A DNA stretch of 64,000 bases from Pectobacterium aroidearum (GTDB lineage: Bacteria > Pseudomonadota > Gammaproteobacteria > Enterobacterales > Enterobacteriaceae): positions 5,084,001 to 5,148,000 of the forward strand of contig NZ_CP166097.1 in NCBI RefSeq assembly GCF_041228105.1. The letters are read 5' to 3'. Below the pieces are notes generated by a model, which worked only from the letters and a program-made list of their open reading frames with translations, was not told where the DNA came from and did not search any database. This document shows positions 38,135 through 46,656 of the stretch, piece by piece (positions within the stretch are counted from its first letter, which is position 1; each line of letters begins with the position of its first letter). Made by a program: the position numbers and the translations under genes.

Positions 38135-38572
38135 ATGATTGGTATTTTAAAATATGCAGCAGATACAACACTGGCATTAGGTGTCTCCGATCAGATAAAA
38201 GATGCCAAAGCCGTTCTTCTCCGTGCAGACTCTTCTCTCGATAAAATCCTGTGGAATTTGGATAGCAGCACAGGGGTAATTTCACTGGCGGCGAGTAACG
38301 GAACTCTAGCGCTGGCAATTAAAAACAAAGCGATTACTAACGGTACAGATATCGTTTTGCAGTTAACCAATAAAAATGAACCAACTCAAAAATGGGATTT
38401 TGCAAGCAAGCATGATTTTATTTTGAGTCAGGCGAATAAATCCTATGTTATCGACGATGATACCCGTGGTGGTGCAGGAACACGTGTTCAGCTATATGAA
38501 TTTAATGGTTCAATCGCTCAGCAATGGAAATTCACCCCTATTGATAGAATCTCTGCATTAGCGAGCGAATAA
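38135..38572 (+). CDS. Small ricin-type beta-trefoil lectin-like protein
   Basis: 145 residues with no signal peptide and no transmembrane helix. Two QxW motifs (QKWDF near 85, QQWKF near 130) and a third related LWNL near 39 are spaced about 45 residues apart, as in the three lobes of a ricin B-type beta-trefoil. Carbohydrate binding is therefore likely, but the ligand and partner are unknown. It stands alone between an AT-rich leader and a strong terminator and has AT-rich codons, suggesting acquisition. It may be a virulence, insect- or competitor-directed protein or a cytosolic lectin; nothing here decides. Confidence 0.65.
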   Translation: MIGILKYAADTTLALGVSDQIKDAKAVLLRADSSLDKILWNLDSSTGVISLAASNGTLALAIKNKAITNGTDIVLQLTNKNEPTQKWDFASKHDFILSQANKSYVIDDDTRGGAGTRVQLYEFNGSIAQQWKFTPIDRISALASE

Positions 38573-38606
38573 AACAAATCGACATATATAGCACACAACA
38601 TCAGTT

Positions 38607-38647
38607 TAAAAACCATCTTATTCAAATAAGATGGTTTTTGGTTTTTA
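38607..38647 (+). terminator. Lectin gene rho-independent terminator
   Basis: AAAACCATCTTATT and AATAAGATGGTTTT flank a 2-3-nt loop, followed by T-rich sequence. A textbook intrinsic terminator. Confidence 0.88.
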
Positions 38648-38825
38648 TAATCTGCTTATAAGCATGACTTGATAATAAATAAATTATCTAAAATTAATAC
38701 GATGCACTTATTCTATCACTGCTTCACCATTGTCTGATTCGTTCCTTTCCCTAAAATTCTACGATAGCGAATCAGGCTGACGTCCATTCCCGCCAGTTCT
38801 ATCCATGAAATCTTAATGTATCCAC

Positions 38826-39173
38826 CTGACTGAAGTTCTGCGTAATGAAACGCCAGAGCAGTTGAAAGCGTGCGAGTCGCTGTCTCACTGCATCGTTACG
38901 CGCACGACGCCGCATACGCAGCCTTCCTCTGCCAAGAGTTGGACATTCACCACGTTTGAAGCCGCTACTCAGGCCGTTTTGCATCAGGTGGGCTACGGCT
39001 GGCTGCCGGAAGCACGAATTGCAGAACACATTGCGTACGGCGAATTACAAATACTGCCGTTACAACAAGGGGAAAGACGCACCACCCCGCTCTATCTGTT
39101 GACCGAAGAGAAAGGGCAGCCGCTCAGTAAAGAGATCCTCACGCTCATCGCGCTACTGTTCGGCGGGCTCTGA
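38826..39173 (+). pseudogene. Remnant of a LysR-family regulator (C-terminal part)
   Basis: About 115 codons similar to the end of a LysR substrate-binding domain: HLTEVLRNETPEQLKACE, then QAVLHQVGYGWLPEARIAEHI and the final ELQILPLQQGERRTTPLYLL. A stop codon lies just upstream in this frame and there is no helix-turn-helix or start, so about two thirds of a ~300-residue gene are missing. The remnant faces the lysE-like gene, which such regulators often control. Confidence 0.65.
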
Positions 39174-39214
39174 GATACGGGGGGTTTATCGATAATATCG
39201 ATGCTAATACCGCC

Positions 39215-39838
39215 CTACCGCCGGGACAAAGCCAGACGCGCGGCGAATGCCAAAAAGAGAACGCCCGTCGTTCGGTCCATCCATTTCACGACCGCGCCGC
39301 GCCGTAGAAAACGCGACAGCGGGCGCGTAGCAGCAATCAGCGTAGACGACCACAGCGTGCCGATGACGACATGAATAAGAACGAGCAGGTAAGTCCACAA
39401 CACGACCGAATGGCCGGCAGGGATAAATTGCGGCAGGAATGAAACATAGAACACGCCGATTTTCGGATTGAGTACGTTACCCAACATGCCACGGAGAAAC
39501 CAGTTCTGATGCTTTGGTGCGTCTTGTGATGCCGCCATCACCAGCTCGGTTCTGGGCTTCAGGAGCATTTGCAAACCCAGCCAGCAGAGGTACGCCGCAC
39601 CGCACCATTTCAGGATGTTATAGGCCAGCTCCGACGCCGCAATCAGCGTCCCCAGACCAAACGCCACCATCGCGCCCCAAATAAGGCAGCCGACTTGAAT
39701 ACCAAACGCGGCATGGAAGGCTTTTTTACTGCCTTCAACGGTCGCGGTGCGTAAAATCAAGGCCGTATCCAAACCCGGCGTCAGGGTTAATATCGTCGCG
39801 GCAAACGTAAAAGCAATCAGCGATTCGGTCAACGTCAC
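39215..39838 (-). CDS. LysE/RhtB family exporter
   Basis: Inner-membrane amino-acid or metabolite efflux protein, 207 residues with about six helices. The N-terminal family motif TPGLDTALILRTA (a variant of TPGPN) and GNVLNPKIGVFYVSFLPQF are typical. It starts at GTG 39838, with GGAG about 12 nt upstream. The substrate is unknown. The neighbouring LysR regulator is broken, so any original control may be lost. Confidence 0.85.
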   Translation of the reverse strand: MTLTESLIAFTFAATILTLTPGLDTALILRTATVEGSKKAFHAAFGIQVGCLIWGAMVAFGLGTLIAASELAYNILKWCGAAYLCWLGLQMLLKPRTELVMAASQDAPKHQNWFLRGMLGNVLNPKIGVFYVSFLPQFIPAGHSVVLWTYLLVLIHVVIGTLWSSTLIAATRPLSRFLRRGAVVKWMDRTTGVLFLAFAARLALSRR

Positions 39839-39952
39839 GGTAATTCATCACTCCAGCAGGGAAAACCACAAAACGCATCATCCTTATCGAGAATGAGGCA
39901 AGTGAGCGGACGCGCTATCTTATAGTAATCTCTACCTCATAGACGATAGGGC

Positions 39953-40723
39953 ATGGTTATATCCATCTCTTCAGCCGGCCATGCAACGCAACATCACCCC
40001 ACGACAGCGAAAAATGAGATGCGCAGACTCGATGATCTAGAAAGCTGGTTAATCAATCAGTTACCTGAAGTAGTAGAAGACCTAAACCCCGGCGCAACGC
40101 AAAACGAGCTCGACGCTTTTATACAACACATCGGCGTGGCAGTGCCGGATGACTTTCTCGCGCTGTACCGCTGGCACAACGGGCAGCGTATGGAACAAAA
40201 TACCGGCCTGTGGTATGGCATGAGCTTTTTACCGCTGGCTAGTGTCATGCAAGAAGTCGATGGATGGCGAGAAATTGTGAATACATCAAGCGATGACGAT
40301 CTCACCAGCTTGAATTACGGTATGTCATCTACGCCTCCTCACTACGTGAAGCCCGTCTATGCCAATCCACTGTGGATTCCCTTCGCCTATGACTGGGGCG
40401 GCAACTATCTGGCGGTCGATCTGGATCCCGATGTACAAGGTACGCGTGGACAGGTAATCAACTGTGGACGCGACGAAGAAAGAAAAATAGCCATCGCCCC
40501 CAGTCTCGATGCCTTTCTCCAGTGGATGATAGGGGAACTCAACGCTGGCAACGTCAATATCCGTCTTGAGGATGACGGAGGCCGGAGTTTCAACACGCTG
40601 CGTCCAGAGAAATACCATTTCCTCGATGCATTGGCCGCCATTTTTGACGATGCGCCATCGCCAGCAAGCCCCCCAGCAACATCAGGAAAATCAATCTGGT
40701 CCTGGTTCAAGAAGCGTAAATAA
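39953..40723 (+). CDS. SMI1/KNR4 (SUKH) family protein
   Basis: 256 residues with a SUKH fold: LESWLINQLPEVVEDLNPGATQNELDAFIQHIG-type opening (in parts), VPDDFLALYRWHNGQ, then WIPFAYDWGGNYLAVDLDPD. The family includes immunity proteins for contact-dependent and type VI toxins, and housekeeping regulators. No toxin gene is adjacent. A Pro/Ser linker and a short basic tail (SWFKKRK) end the protein. The start is uncertain: ATG 40019 (MRRLDDLE) begins the conserved part, while ATG 39953 adds 22 unconserved residues. A TATAGT box near 39919 would serve either. Confidence 0.8.
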   Translation: MVISISSAGHATQHHPTTAKNEMRRLDDLESWLINQLPEVVEDLNPGATQNELDAFIQHIGVAVPDDFLALYRWHNGQRMEQNTGLWYGMSFLPLASVMQEVDGWREIVNTSSDDDLTSLNYGMSSTPPHYVKPVYANPLWIPFAYDWGGNYLAVDLDPDVQGTRGQVINCGRDEERKIAIAPSLDAFLQWMIGELNAGNVNIRLEDDGGRSFNTLRPEKYHFLDALAAIFDDAPSPASPPATSGKSIWSWFKKRK

Positions 40724-40792
40724 GCTCCCCCAGCCGATTACCTTCCGCTACGCTATCCGGCAGGCAATGATTCACGATACAGGTGTAATAAC

Positions 40793-41548
40793 ATGATAAA
40801 ACGCGTCTTCCTCACGCTCTCCCTATTGACGCTTTCCGCATCGTCACTGGCGCAGGATGCCCTGCCGGACGCGGTGAAGAGTATCGAAAAACAGGGCATT
40901 ACGATCATCAAACCGTTCACCGCACCCGGCGGCGTGCAAGGTTGGTTGGGCAGCTATCAGGGCGTGGGGGTGACCATCTACTTAACGCCGGATGGTAAGC
41001 ATGCTATTTCGGGCTATATGTACGACGAACACGGCAACAACCTGAGCGAAGCGCTGATTCAGCAGGAAGTGTATGTACCTGCTGGTCGGGAGATGTGGCA
41101 GAAATTACAGCAGGCACCGTTTATCACCGAAGGCTCAAAGGATGCGCCGCGTAAAATCATCGTCTTTGCCGACCCATTTTGCCCGTACTGCAAACAGTTC
41201 TGGCAGCAGGCGCAGCCGTGGGTGAAAGCAGGAAAAGTGCAGTTGCAAACGCTGCTGGTCGGCGTCATCAAACCGGAAAGCGGACGTTATGCCGCAGCCA
41301 TTCTTGCCGCCAGCGATCCGGCCAAAGCCTGGCATGAGTATGAACTCTCGAATGGTAAAACGGTGCCTCCGTTCCCCGAGTCCTCATCACGCGACATCTG
41401 GAATAACATTCAGCACAATCAGCGGCTGATGGATGAACTCGGCGCAAACGTCACGCCCGCTATCTATTACCTGAATGATAAGAGTGAACTACAGCAGGTC
41501 GTCGGGCTACCAGATGAAAAGCAACTGGCAGAGATGATGGGGAAATAA
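40793..41548 (+). CDS. dsbG: Periplasmic disulfide isomerase/sulfenic acid reductase DsbG
   Basis: Periplasmic thioredoxin-fold protein that reduces sulfenylated cysteines and isomerises disulfides, kept reduced by DsbD. It has 251 residues (E. coli 248). A signal peptide ends near SLAQDA. An N-terminal dimerisation domain is followed by the catalytic domain with C130-PY-C133 in [13 protein letters not shown], exactly as in E. coli DsbG, and the cis-proline loop NVTPAIYY. The ribosome site is AGGTG. It is followed by a strong hairpin and is convergent with the siderophore-interacting protein gene. Confidence 0.94.
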   Translation: MIKRVFLTLSLLTLSASSLAQDALPDAVKSIEKQGITIIKPFTAPGGVQGWLGSYQGVGVTIYLTPDGKHAISGYMYDEHGNNLSEALIQQEVYVPAGREMWQKLQQAPFITEGSKDAPRKIIVFADPFCPYCKQFWQQAQPWVKAGKVQLQTLLVGVIKPESGRYAAAILAASDPAKAWHEYELSNGKTVPPFPESSSRDIWNNIQHNQRLMDELGANVTPAIYYLNDKSELQQVVGLPDEKQLAEMMGK

Positions 41549-41551
41549 ACA

Positions 41552-41572
41552 CAGGAGGGAATCTCCCTCCTG
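41552..41572. terminator. Bidirectional terminator hairpin, dsbG / siderophore-interacting gene
   Basis: CAGGAGGGA-ATC-TCCCTCCTG: perfect 9-bp stem, 3-nt loop, in the 34-bp gap between convergent genes. Confidence 0.7.
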
Positions 41573-41582
41573 CCGTTGTCTC

Positions 41583-42488
41583 TTAACGATGCGACCAGTA
41601 CGCCATAAAGTTGATCGTCTCTTTATCAAGGTGGCGCTCGTCGAGCAGATAGCGGCGCAGCCGTTTGATAGCAGAAGACTCTCCCGCCACCCAAGCGTAA
41701 AACGGGCGATGCGCTGTTGCTCTTTCCCACAGTAGCTCGTCTTCCGGCGTCTCCTGCGCGATTTCATCGCGGTTGGTACAGGCGCTGGTAGGGATTTTTA
41801 CATCCTGTTGCACCGCTGCCAGCAGGCGTTCACCCCATACTGTACTGCCGGTTTCCTCACGCGGTAGCCAGTGAATCTGCGCAAACGGGAAATCGCCCGA
41901 CGTTACGCAGTCAGCCGCTTTCGGCACTTCAAAAAAAGCCTGCACCGACGGTGGAGAAGACTGACTCGCCAATTGTTCAAGAATCCCCATTGCCGCAGGT
42001 AGTGCCGTTTCATCTGCAATCAGCAACACCTGCTCAACGCCATCGTGCGGTGCCCATTCATAGCCGCCGCTGTCGCCATCAGCCTCCGCATTAGGCGCAA
42101 CAATCTGTAGCGCATCGCCCGGCTTAGCATGATTCGCCCAGCTTGAAGCTGGCCCGGTATCACCGTGCAGCACAAAATCGATCGCTGCCTGCTGTGATTC
42201 CTGTGAGACGGAACGCAGCGTATAGGTACGCAAAATCGGGCGACGCTCACGCGGCAGCGCCAGATAATCCTGATACCAGGTATCGCTCACGGCCATCGGC
42301 GTCAGCTCCCCGCTTTCACTGGCGAACAGCAGCTTGATGCGCTGATCCGGCGCATCCAGTTTCATCTGACGCACTTCCGGGCCGGTGAACACACAGCGAG
42401 CTAATGAAGGTGAGAGCAACGTCTTACTCTCGAGGCGTAAGTTGAACAACCGATAGGCTGAAGACGTTGTGCGGTTAGCTAAAGACAT
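41583..42488 (-). CDS. FAD-binding siderophore-interacting protein (ViuB/YqjH family)
   Basis: Predicted cytoplasmic ferric-siderophore reductase, 301 residues (E. coli YqjH 254; the extra length is spread over loops). The FAD-binding motif RTYTLRS is near residue 85, and the NAD(P)-side C-terminal domain includes FYAWVAGESSAIKRLRRYLL. A near-perfect Fur box lies 81-99 bp upstream of the start, so iron starvation should induce it. It would release iron from imported siderophores in the cell. No siderophore synthesis genes are adjacent. Confidence 0.88.
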   Translation of the reverse strand: MSLANRTTSSAYRLFNLRLESKTLLSPSLARCVFTGPEVRQMKLDAPDQRIKLLFASESGELTPMAVSDTWYQDYLALPRERRPILRTYTLRSVSQESQQAAIDFVLHGDTGPASSWANHAKPGDALQIVAPNAEADGDSGGYEWAPHDGVEQVLLIADETALPAAMGILEQLASQSSPPSVQAFFEVPKAADCVTSGDFPFAQIHWLPREETGSTVWGERLLAAVQQDVKIPTSACTNRDEIAQETPEDELLWERATAHRPFYAWVAGESSAIKRLRRYLLDERHLDKETINFMAYWSHR

Positions 42489-42568
42489 AGTGAGAAAGCC
42501 ATATGTTTTGTAAGGGAAAATCGGTCAGCGGGATAAAACCCATTACCGCAACTTACCATAAACAAAAT

Positions 42569-42587
42569 ACTAACGATAATCATTATC
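42569..42587 (-). promoter_or_regulatory. Fur box of the siderophore-interacting protein gene
   Basis: Contains GATAATCATTATC, a perfect part of the 19-bp Fur consensus; 16 of 19 positions match overall. Confidence 0.85.
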
Positions 42588-42674
42588 ACCATTCAGATGA
42601 ATGTCATGATAAAAGCAGCATTTTCTCCCTTGCGTAGGCCGGAGGACATGCTGAGCGAGCATAAAAACTTATCA

Positions 42675-42731
42675 AAAGACTTGTTAACAGGTCTTTGATT
42701 GATTAATTTAAAGACCTGTTAATCGGTCATA
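42675..42731 (+). promoter_or_regulatory. Double operator of the toxin-antitoxin operon
   Basis: A 22-bp near-perfect palindrome (42675-42696, ends AAAGAC/GTCTTT, centre TGTTAACA) and a second, degenerate copy (42710-42731, AAAGACCTGT then CGGTC). Centres are 35 bp apart. Antitoxin autoregulation is expected. Confidence 0.65.
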
Positions 42732-42742
42732 AAGGGTCTACC

Positions 42743-42994
42743 ATGCCGAATATTATATTGAGTGATACCAGTGCCAGCGTCAGTGAATTGAAAAAGAACC
42801 CGATGGCGACGGTCAATGCTGGCGACGGTCTACCTGTCGCTATTTTGAACCGCAACCAGCCTGCGTTTTATTGCATTCCTGCGGATCTTTACGAAAAAAT
42901 GCTGGATGCGCTGGACGACCAGGAACTGGTTAAGCTAATCGGTGAACGCAAAAACCAGCCGCTGGTTGACGTGGATTTGGATAGTTTCCTATGA
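42743..42994 (+). CDS. Antitoxin of the RelB/StbD (Phd-like) family
   Basis: 83 residues. The N-terminal part, ILSDTSASVSELKKNPMATV, and VAILNRNQPAFYCIPADLYEKM are typical of StbD/YafN-type antitoxins with a Phd/YefM DNA-binding domain; the C-terminal ~30 residues, acidic at the end, should wrap the toxin. It overlaps the toxin gene by 4 bp (ATGA). It probably represses its own operon through the palindromes upstream. Confidence 0.88.
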   Translation: MPNIILSDTSASVSELKKNPMATVNAGDGLPVAILNRNQPAFYCIPADLYEKMLDALDDQELVKLIGERKNQPLVDVDLDSFL

Positions 42995-43278
42995 GCTATA
43001 GCGTCAAATTCAGGGAAGATGCGCTGAAAGAATGGCTCAAACTCGATAAAACCATCCAGCAGCAATTTGCCAAAAAACTAAAAAAATGCTGCGAAAATCC
43101 CCATATTCCTTCGGCAAAGTTACGGGGGATGAAGGACTGCTACAAAATAAAGCTCCGAGCATCAGGCTTTCGTTTGGTTTATGAAGTCATTGACGATGTA
43201 TTGATTATCGCCGTAGTGGCGGTAGGTAAACGTGAACGTAGTGGCGTTTATCATTTGGCGAGTGAGCGAATGAGATAA
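42991..43278 (+). CDS. RelE/StbE family toxin
   Basis: 95 residues, predicted ribosome-dependent mRNA interferase. It begins MSYSVKFREDALKEWLKLD, followed by the basic helix FAKKLKKCC and the core strand region MKDCYKIKLRASGFRLVYEV, with the arginine and tyrosine expected at the active site, and ends with VVAVGKRERSGVYHLA. Translation is coupled to the antitoxin gene. Confidence 0.88.
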   Translation: MSYSVKFREDALKEWLKLDKTIQQQFAKKLKKCCENPHIPSAKLRGMKDCYKIKLRASGFRLVYEVIDDVLIIAVVAVGKRERSGVYHLASERMR

Positions 43279-43293
43279 CCGCATTAACCTGAG

Positions 43294-43340
43294 AATAAAA
43301 AAATGCCGGCAAATAGTTCACTATTCAGCCAGCATGTTTT
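43294..43340 (-). terminator. gor rho-independent terminator
   Basis: On the minus strand a long imperfect stem (ATGCTGGCTGAATAG with CTATTTGCCGGCAT) closes on a 4-nt loop and is followed by TTTTTTTATTC. Confidence 0.8.
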
Positions 43341-43385
43341 CACCTTCCAGAAAAGCCGTCAGGCTCGCTTTCCTTACCAACATCA

Positions 43386-44738
43386 TTACCGCATTGTCAC
43401 AAACTCTTCTGACGCAGTCGGATGGATGGCGACGGTGTTGTCGAAGTCTTTTTTGGTCGCGCCCATTTTGACGGCGACCGCGAAGCCTTGCAGCATTTCG
43501 TCCATACCAAAACCGATGCCATGGATGCCGACGATTTTTTCTTCTTTGCCCACGCAGACCAGCTTCATACGGCACGGCTGACGGTGCTGTGTGACGGCGG
43601 TGTACATCGCGGTGAAGGCAGATTTATACACTTTCACCTGATCGTCGCCGTACTGCTCACGCGCCTGCGGCTCGGTCAGCCCAACGGTGCCAATCGGCGG
43701 GTGGCTGAAGACGACGGTTGGGATATTGCTGTAGTCCAGATGCTCGTCCGGCTTGTTGTTAAACAGACGTTCGGACAAACGACGCCCCGCCGCGACGGCA
43801 ACCGGCGTAAGCTCGACGGCACCAGTGTTATCGCCAACAGCGTAAATACCAGGGACATTGGTGTTCTGGAACTTATCGACGTTGATGTAGCCTTTGTCGT
43901 TCAGCTCTACGCCGGTGACGCTCAGGTTCAGGTTATCCGTCGCCGGTTCGCGACCAATCGCCCAAATCAGGCAATCGACGGTTTGTGACTGACCGTTTTC
44001 CAGCTCCAGCGTCAGGCTACCATCCGTATTCTTCACAATCGCTTTCGGGATCGACTCGGTATGCAACGTCGGCCCTTCGGTGTTCATCACTTCCACCAGC
44101 GTGTCGACAATCAACGGATCAAAGCTGCGCAGCGGCGCGTGTTTGCGTACAAACAGGTGGGTTTCAGACCCCAGTCCGTTCAGCACGCCAGCAATTTCCA
44201 CCGCGATATAGCCTGCACCGACAATCGCGGTACGCTTCGGCAACGCATCCAACTCAAAGAAGCCGTCGGAATCAATACCGTACTCCGCGCCGGGAATATC
44301 AGGATGAACCGGACGACCACCCGTTGCGATCAGAATATGGTCAGCCGTAATTTTTTCGCCGTTCACTTCCACCGTGTGCGCATCGACAAAGCGGGCAAAA
44401 CCGTGGATGACATCGACCTTATTCTTGCCCAGCACGTTATCGTACGACTGGTGGATGCGATCGATATAGGCGCTACGGTTCTTAACTAGCGTACCCCAGT
44501 TGAATTGGTTCACCGTGGTATCGAACCCGTAATCAGGGCCGTACTGATGGATCGCTTCGGCAATCTGCGCCGCATGCCACATCACTTTCTTCGGCACGCA
44601 GCCGACGTTGACGCAGGTGCCGCCCAGATATTTCGCTTCGATCAACGCACATTTTTGTCCATACATCGCCGCGCGGTTGATAGATGCGATACCGCCGCTG
44701 CCGCCGCCAATAGCAAGGTAGTCATAGTGTTTGGTCAT
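43386..44738 (-). CDS. gor: Glutathione-disulfide reductase Gor
   Basis: FAD/NADPH enzyme that regenerates reduced glutathione in the cytoplasm. It has 450 residues, the E. coli length, and begins [19 protein letters not shown]. The redox-active disulfide lies in [18 protein letters not shown]; the NADPH-binding [17 protein letters not shown] and the C-terminal catalytic histidine segment ([16 protein letters not shown]) are intact. ATG 44738 was chosen on homology over an ATG four codons upstream. rlmJ follows upstream in the same direction, as in E. coli. Confidence 0.97.
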   Translation of the reverse strand: MTKHYDYLAIGGGSGGIASINRAAMYGQKCALIEAKYLGGTCVNVGCVPKKVMWHAAQIAEAIHQYGPDYGFDTTVNQFNWGTLVKNRSAYIDRIHQSYDNVLGKNKVDVIHGFARFVDAHTVEVNGEKITADHILIATGGRPVHPDIPGAEYGIDSDGFFELDALPKRTAIVGAGYIAVEIAGVLNGLGSETHLFVRKHAPLRSFDPLIVDTLVEVMNTEGPTLHTESIPKAIVKNTDGSLTLELENGQSQTVDCLIWAIGREPATDNLNLSVTGVELNDKGYINVDKFQNTNVPGIYAVGDNTGAVELTPVAVAAGRRLSERLFNNKPDEHLDYSNIPTVVFSHPPIGTVGLTEPQAREQYGDDQVKVYKSAFTAMYTAVTQHRQPCRMKLVCVGKEEKIVGIHGIGFGMDEMLQGFAVAVKMGATKKDFDNTVAIHPTASEEFVTMR

Positions 44739-44866
44739 CAGTGTATCCATGCTTAAGTGAATAAAATTTGCCTAGAGTGTAACGCCAGAGCCCTATGCCG
44801 AATAAAGGTTATGCCTATGGTTGCGATAGGAAAAACCGACCGGCTCCCCCACCACAACCGTGTGCA

Positions 44867-45709
44867 TTACTCCGGTACGATTTGCTCCACCAGCGTATGT
44901 CCGGTGCCTTCCGGTACCAGCACGCTATGCAGCCACGGCAGCACGCTTTTCATCTGCGATGCCAGCTTCCACGGCGGGTTAATCACAATCATGCCCGACG
45001 CCGTCATACCGTAGCGATCGCTATCCGGCAGCACCGCCAGCTCAATTTGCAGAATGTTGCGAATGCCCGTGGCTTCCAGCTCTTTCAGCATACGTTTGAT
45101 ATTCTGACGCAGCACCACCGGATACCACAGCGCAAAGACGCCAGTGGCAAAACGCTTATGCCCTTCCTGAATACCTTTCACCACAGCCTGATAGTCCGTT
45201 TTCAACTCATACGGTGGATCGATCAGTACGAAACCGCGACGAGAAAGCGGCGGCAACTGTGATTTCAACTGCTGGTAGCCATCGTCGCGCAGTACTTTGG
45301 TACGCGAATCTTTCTGGAACTCATTACGCAGCAGCGGGAAATCGCTAGGGTGCAGCTCGGTCAGGTGAAGCTTGTCCTGCTCGCGCAGCAGCTGGCGCGC
45401 AATCAGCGGGGAACCGGGGTAATAACGCAGTTGGCCGTTGTGGTTATAGGTGTGTACGGCCTGCATGTAAGGTTCGAGTTCAGCCGGAATGTCGTCACGC
45501 TGCCAGATTTTCGCGATGCCATCCAGATACTCGCCCGTGCGCTCGGCGTGTTCGCCGCTGAGCTGGTAGCGGCCGGCACCCGCGTGGGTATCCAGATACA
45601 GGAAAGGTTTTTCTTTCTCTTTCAGGGCAGTGATGATCAGGCTCTGAACGGTGTGCTTCAGCACGTCGGCGTGATTGCCGGCATGGAAACTGTGGCGGTA
45701 ACTTAGCAT
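44867..45709 (-). CDS. rlmJ: 23S rRNA (adenine2030-N6)-methyltransferase RlmJ
   Basis: Methylates A2030 of 23S rRNA. It has 280 residues, the same as E. coli. It begins MLSYRHSFHAGNHADVLKHT, has the SAM-binding segment LDTHAGAGRYQL and the catalytic motif IDPPYELKTDYQ, and ends NPPWKLASQM...LVPE-like. It lies 128 bp upstream of gor. In E. coli its other neighbour is prlC; here about 11 kb of accessory genes separate them. Confidence 0.96.
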   Translation of the reverse strand: MLSYRHSFHAGNHADVLKHTVQSLIITALKEKEKPFLYLDTHAGAGRYQLSGEHAERTGEYLDGIAKIWQRDDIPAELEPYMQAVHTYNHNGQLRYYPGSPLIARQLLREQDKLHLTELHPSDFPLLRNEFQKDSRTKVLRDDGYQQLKSQLPPLSRRGFVLIDPPYELKTDYQAVVKGIQEGHKRFATGVFALWYPVVLRQNIKRMLKELEATGIRNILQIELAVLPDSDRYGMTASGMIVINPPWKLASQMKSVLPWLHSVLVPEGTGHTLVEQIVPE

Positions 45710-45927
45710 TCTTGCTTTCCGGTGAAGTTTTTATAAATAACGTCGATTAGCTGACAGTATAACCGTCTGCGGCGGAAAATATCCCGCCAAACGCTTCACC
45801 CTGCGAACCGCTCCGCAAACTCGCCATTTTTATCGTATGAAATCAGTAAATTGTGAAACATGGCCGTTTTTCGTTCGATTGAAAGCTACCGATATTCAGG
45901 TACATAAAGTACGATCGCAGGCTAACC

Positions 45928-46656
45928 ATGATGGAATTGGACATTATTCTGATGGAACCTGAATATCAGCGCTGGCTGATGGCGCTTTCCGCCCCAATGG
46001 TCGCCCTCAATATCAAGTACGGCGCTCGCTTCTTCGACCCGACCTTTTATGAGCCCGGTGAAACCATCAGTCTGAGCAACAGCTGGGGTATCACTTCCCG
46101 CGAGGGGCTGATCTCAATGATTAACGATATGACAGACGGCGGCCATGCCGAGCGTCTGGCGTATTACTACCACCTTTGGCACCACCTGACGGCATCCGAA
46201 TGGCAGCAGCATTGCGCCAATCAATCTGAAGAAGCACAAGGTGCGCTCATGCTGGTGACCGAAACGGCCGCGCTATGCGGCGAAGGTGGAATACGCGCCT
46301 GGGATCTGGGGCGCATGAGTTTCCTGAGCCGCGTCGGGTTACTCAACGGCTGGATTAGTGAAAAAGAGAACCTGTGGATTCACACCCGTCTGGCCGACAG
46401 GGCGCGTTACTATTACCGCAGTTGGGAAAATTATTACGCCGCATTCTTGATCGGCCGCACCTACTGGCTTTCCTCGGATGAGGAAGACCCAGAATGCCAG
46501 CGCTACATTTTCAGCAACGCTAGCCAGAATCCTGACTACATTGACCAGATCGGCACGCTCTATACCCACCCAGACTGCCCGATTCATGACCTCGACTGGG
46601 ATGTTGATCCGATAGAAATGGATAAGCCCGAGTCCTTACCAGAAGCGGAAATATAA
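45928..46656 (+). CDS. DUF1266 protein (YbeU/YbeR-like)
   Basis: 242 residues, function unknown. The DUF1266 core is recognisable from SLSNSWGITSREGLISMINDM through GIRAWDLGRMSFLSRVGLLNGWIS to the Tyr-rich block ENYYAAFLIGRTYW. In E. coli the YbeR/YbeU proteins are encoded beside J-domain genes djlB/djlC and hscC; here too the next gene encodes a J-domain protein, with one-base overlap (TAATG). A role as client, adaptor or co-factor of the HscC system is inferred from this repeated linkage. Confidence 0.82.
   Translation: MMELDIILMEPEYQRWLMALSAPMVALNIKYGARFFDPTFYEPGETISLSNSWGITSREGLISMINDMTDGGHAERLAYYYHLWHHLTASEWQQHCANQSEEAQGALMLVTETAALCGEGGIRAWDLGRMSFLSRVGLLNGWISEKENLWIHTRLADRARYYYRSWENYYAAFLIGRTYWLSSDEEDPECQRYIFSNASQNPDYIDQIGTLYTHPDCPIHDLDWDVDPIEMDKPESLPEAEI

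Noticed and set aside
38773..39173. Intact LysR regulator upstream of the lysE-like gene
   Set aside because: No DNA-binding domain and a stop codon upstream in the frame; only a C-terminal remnant is present.
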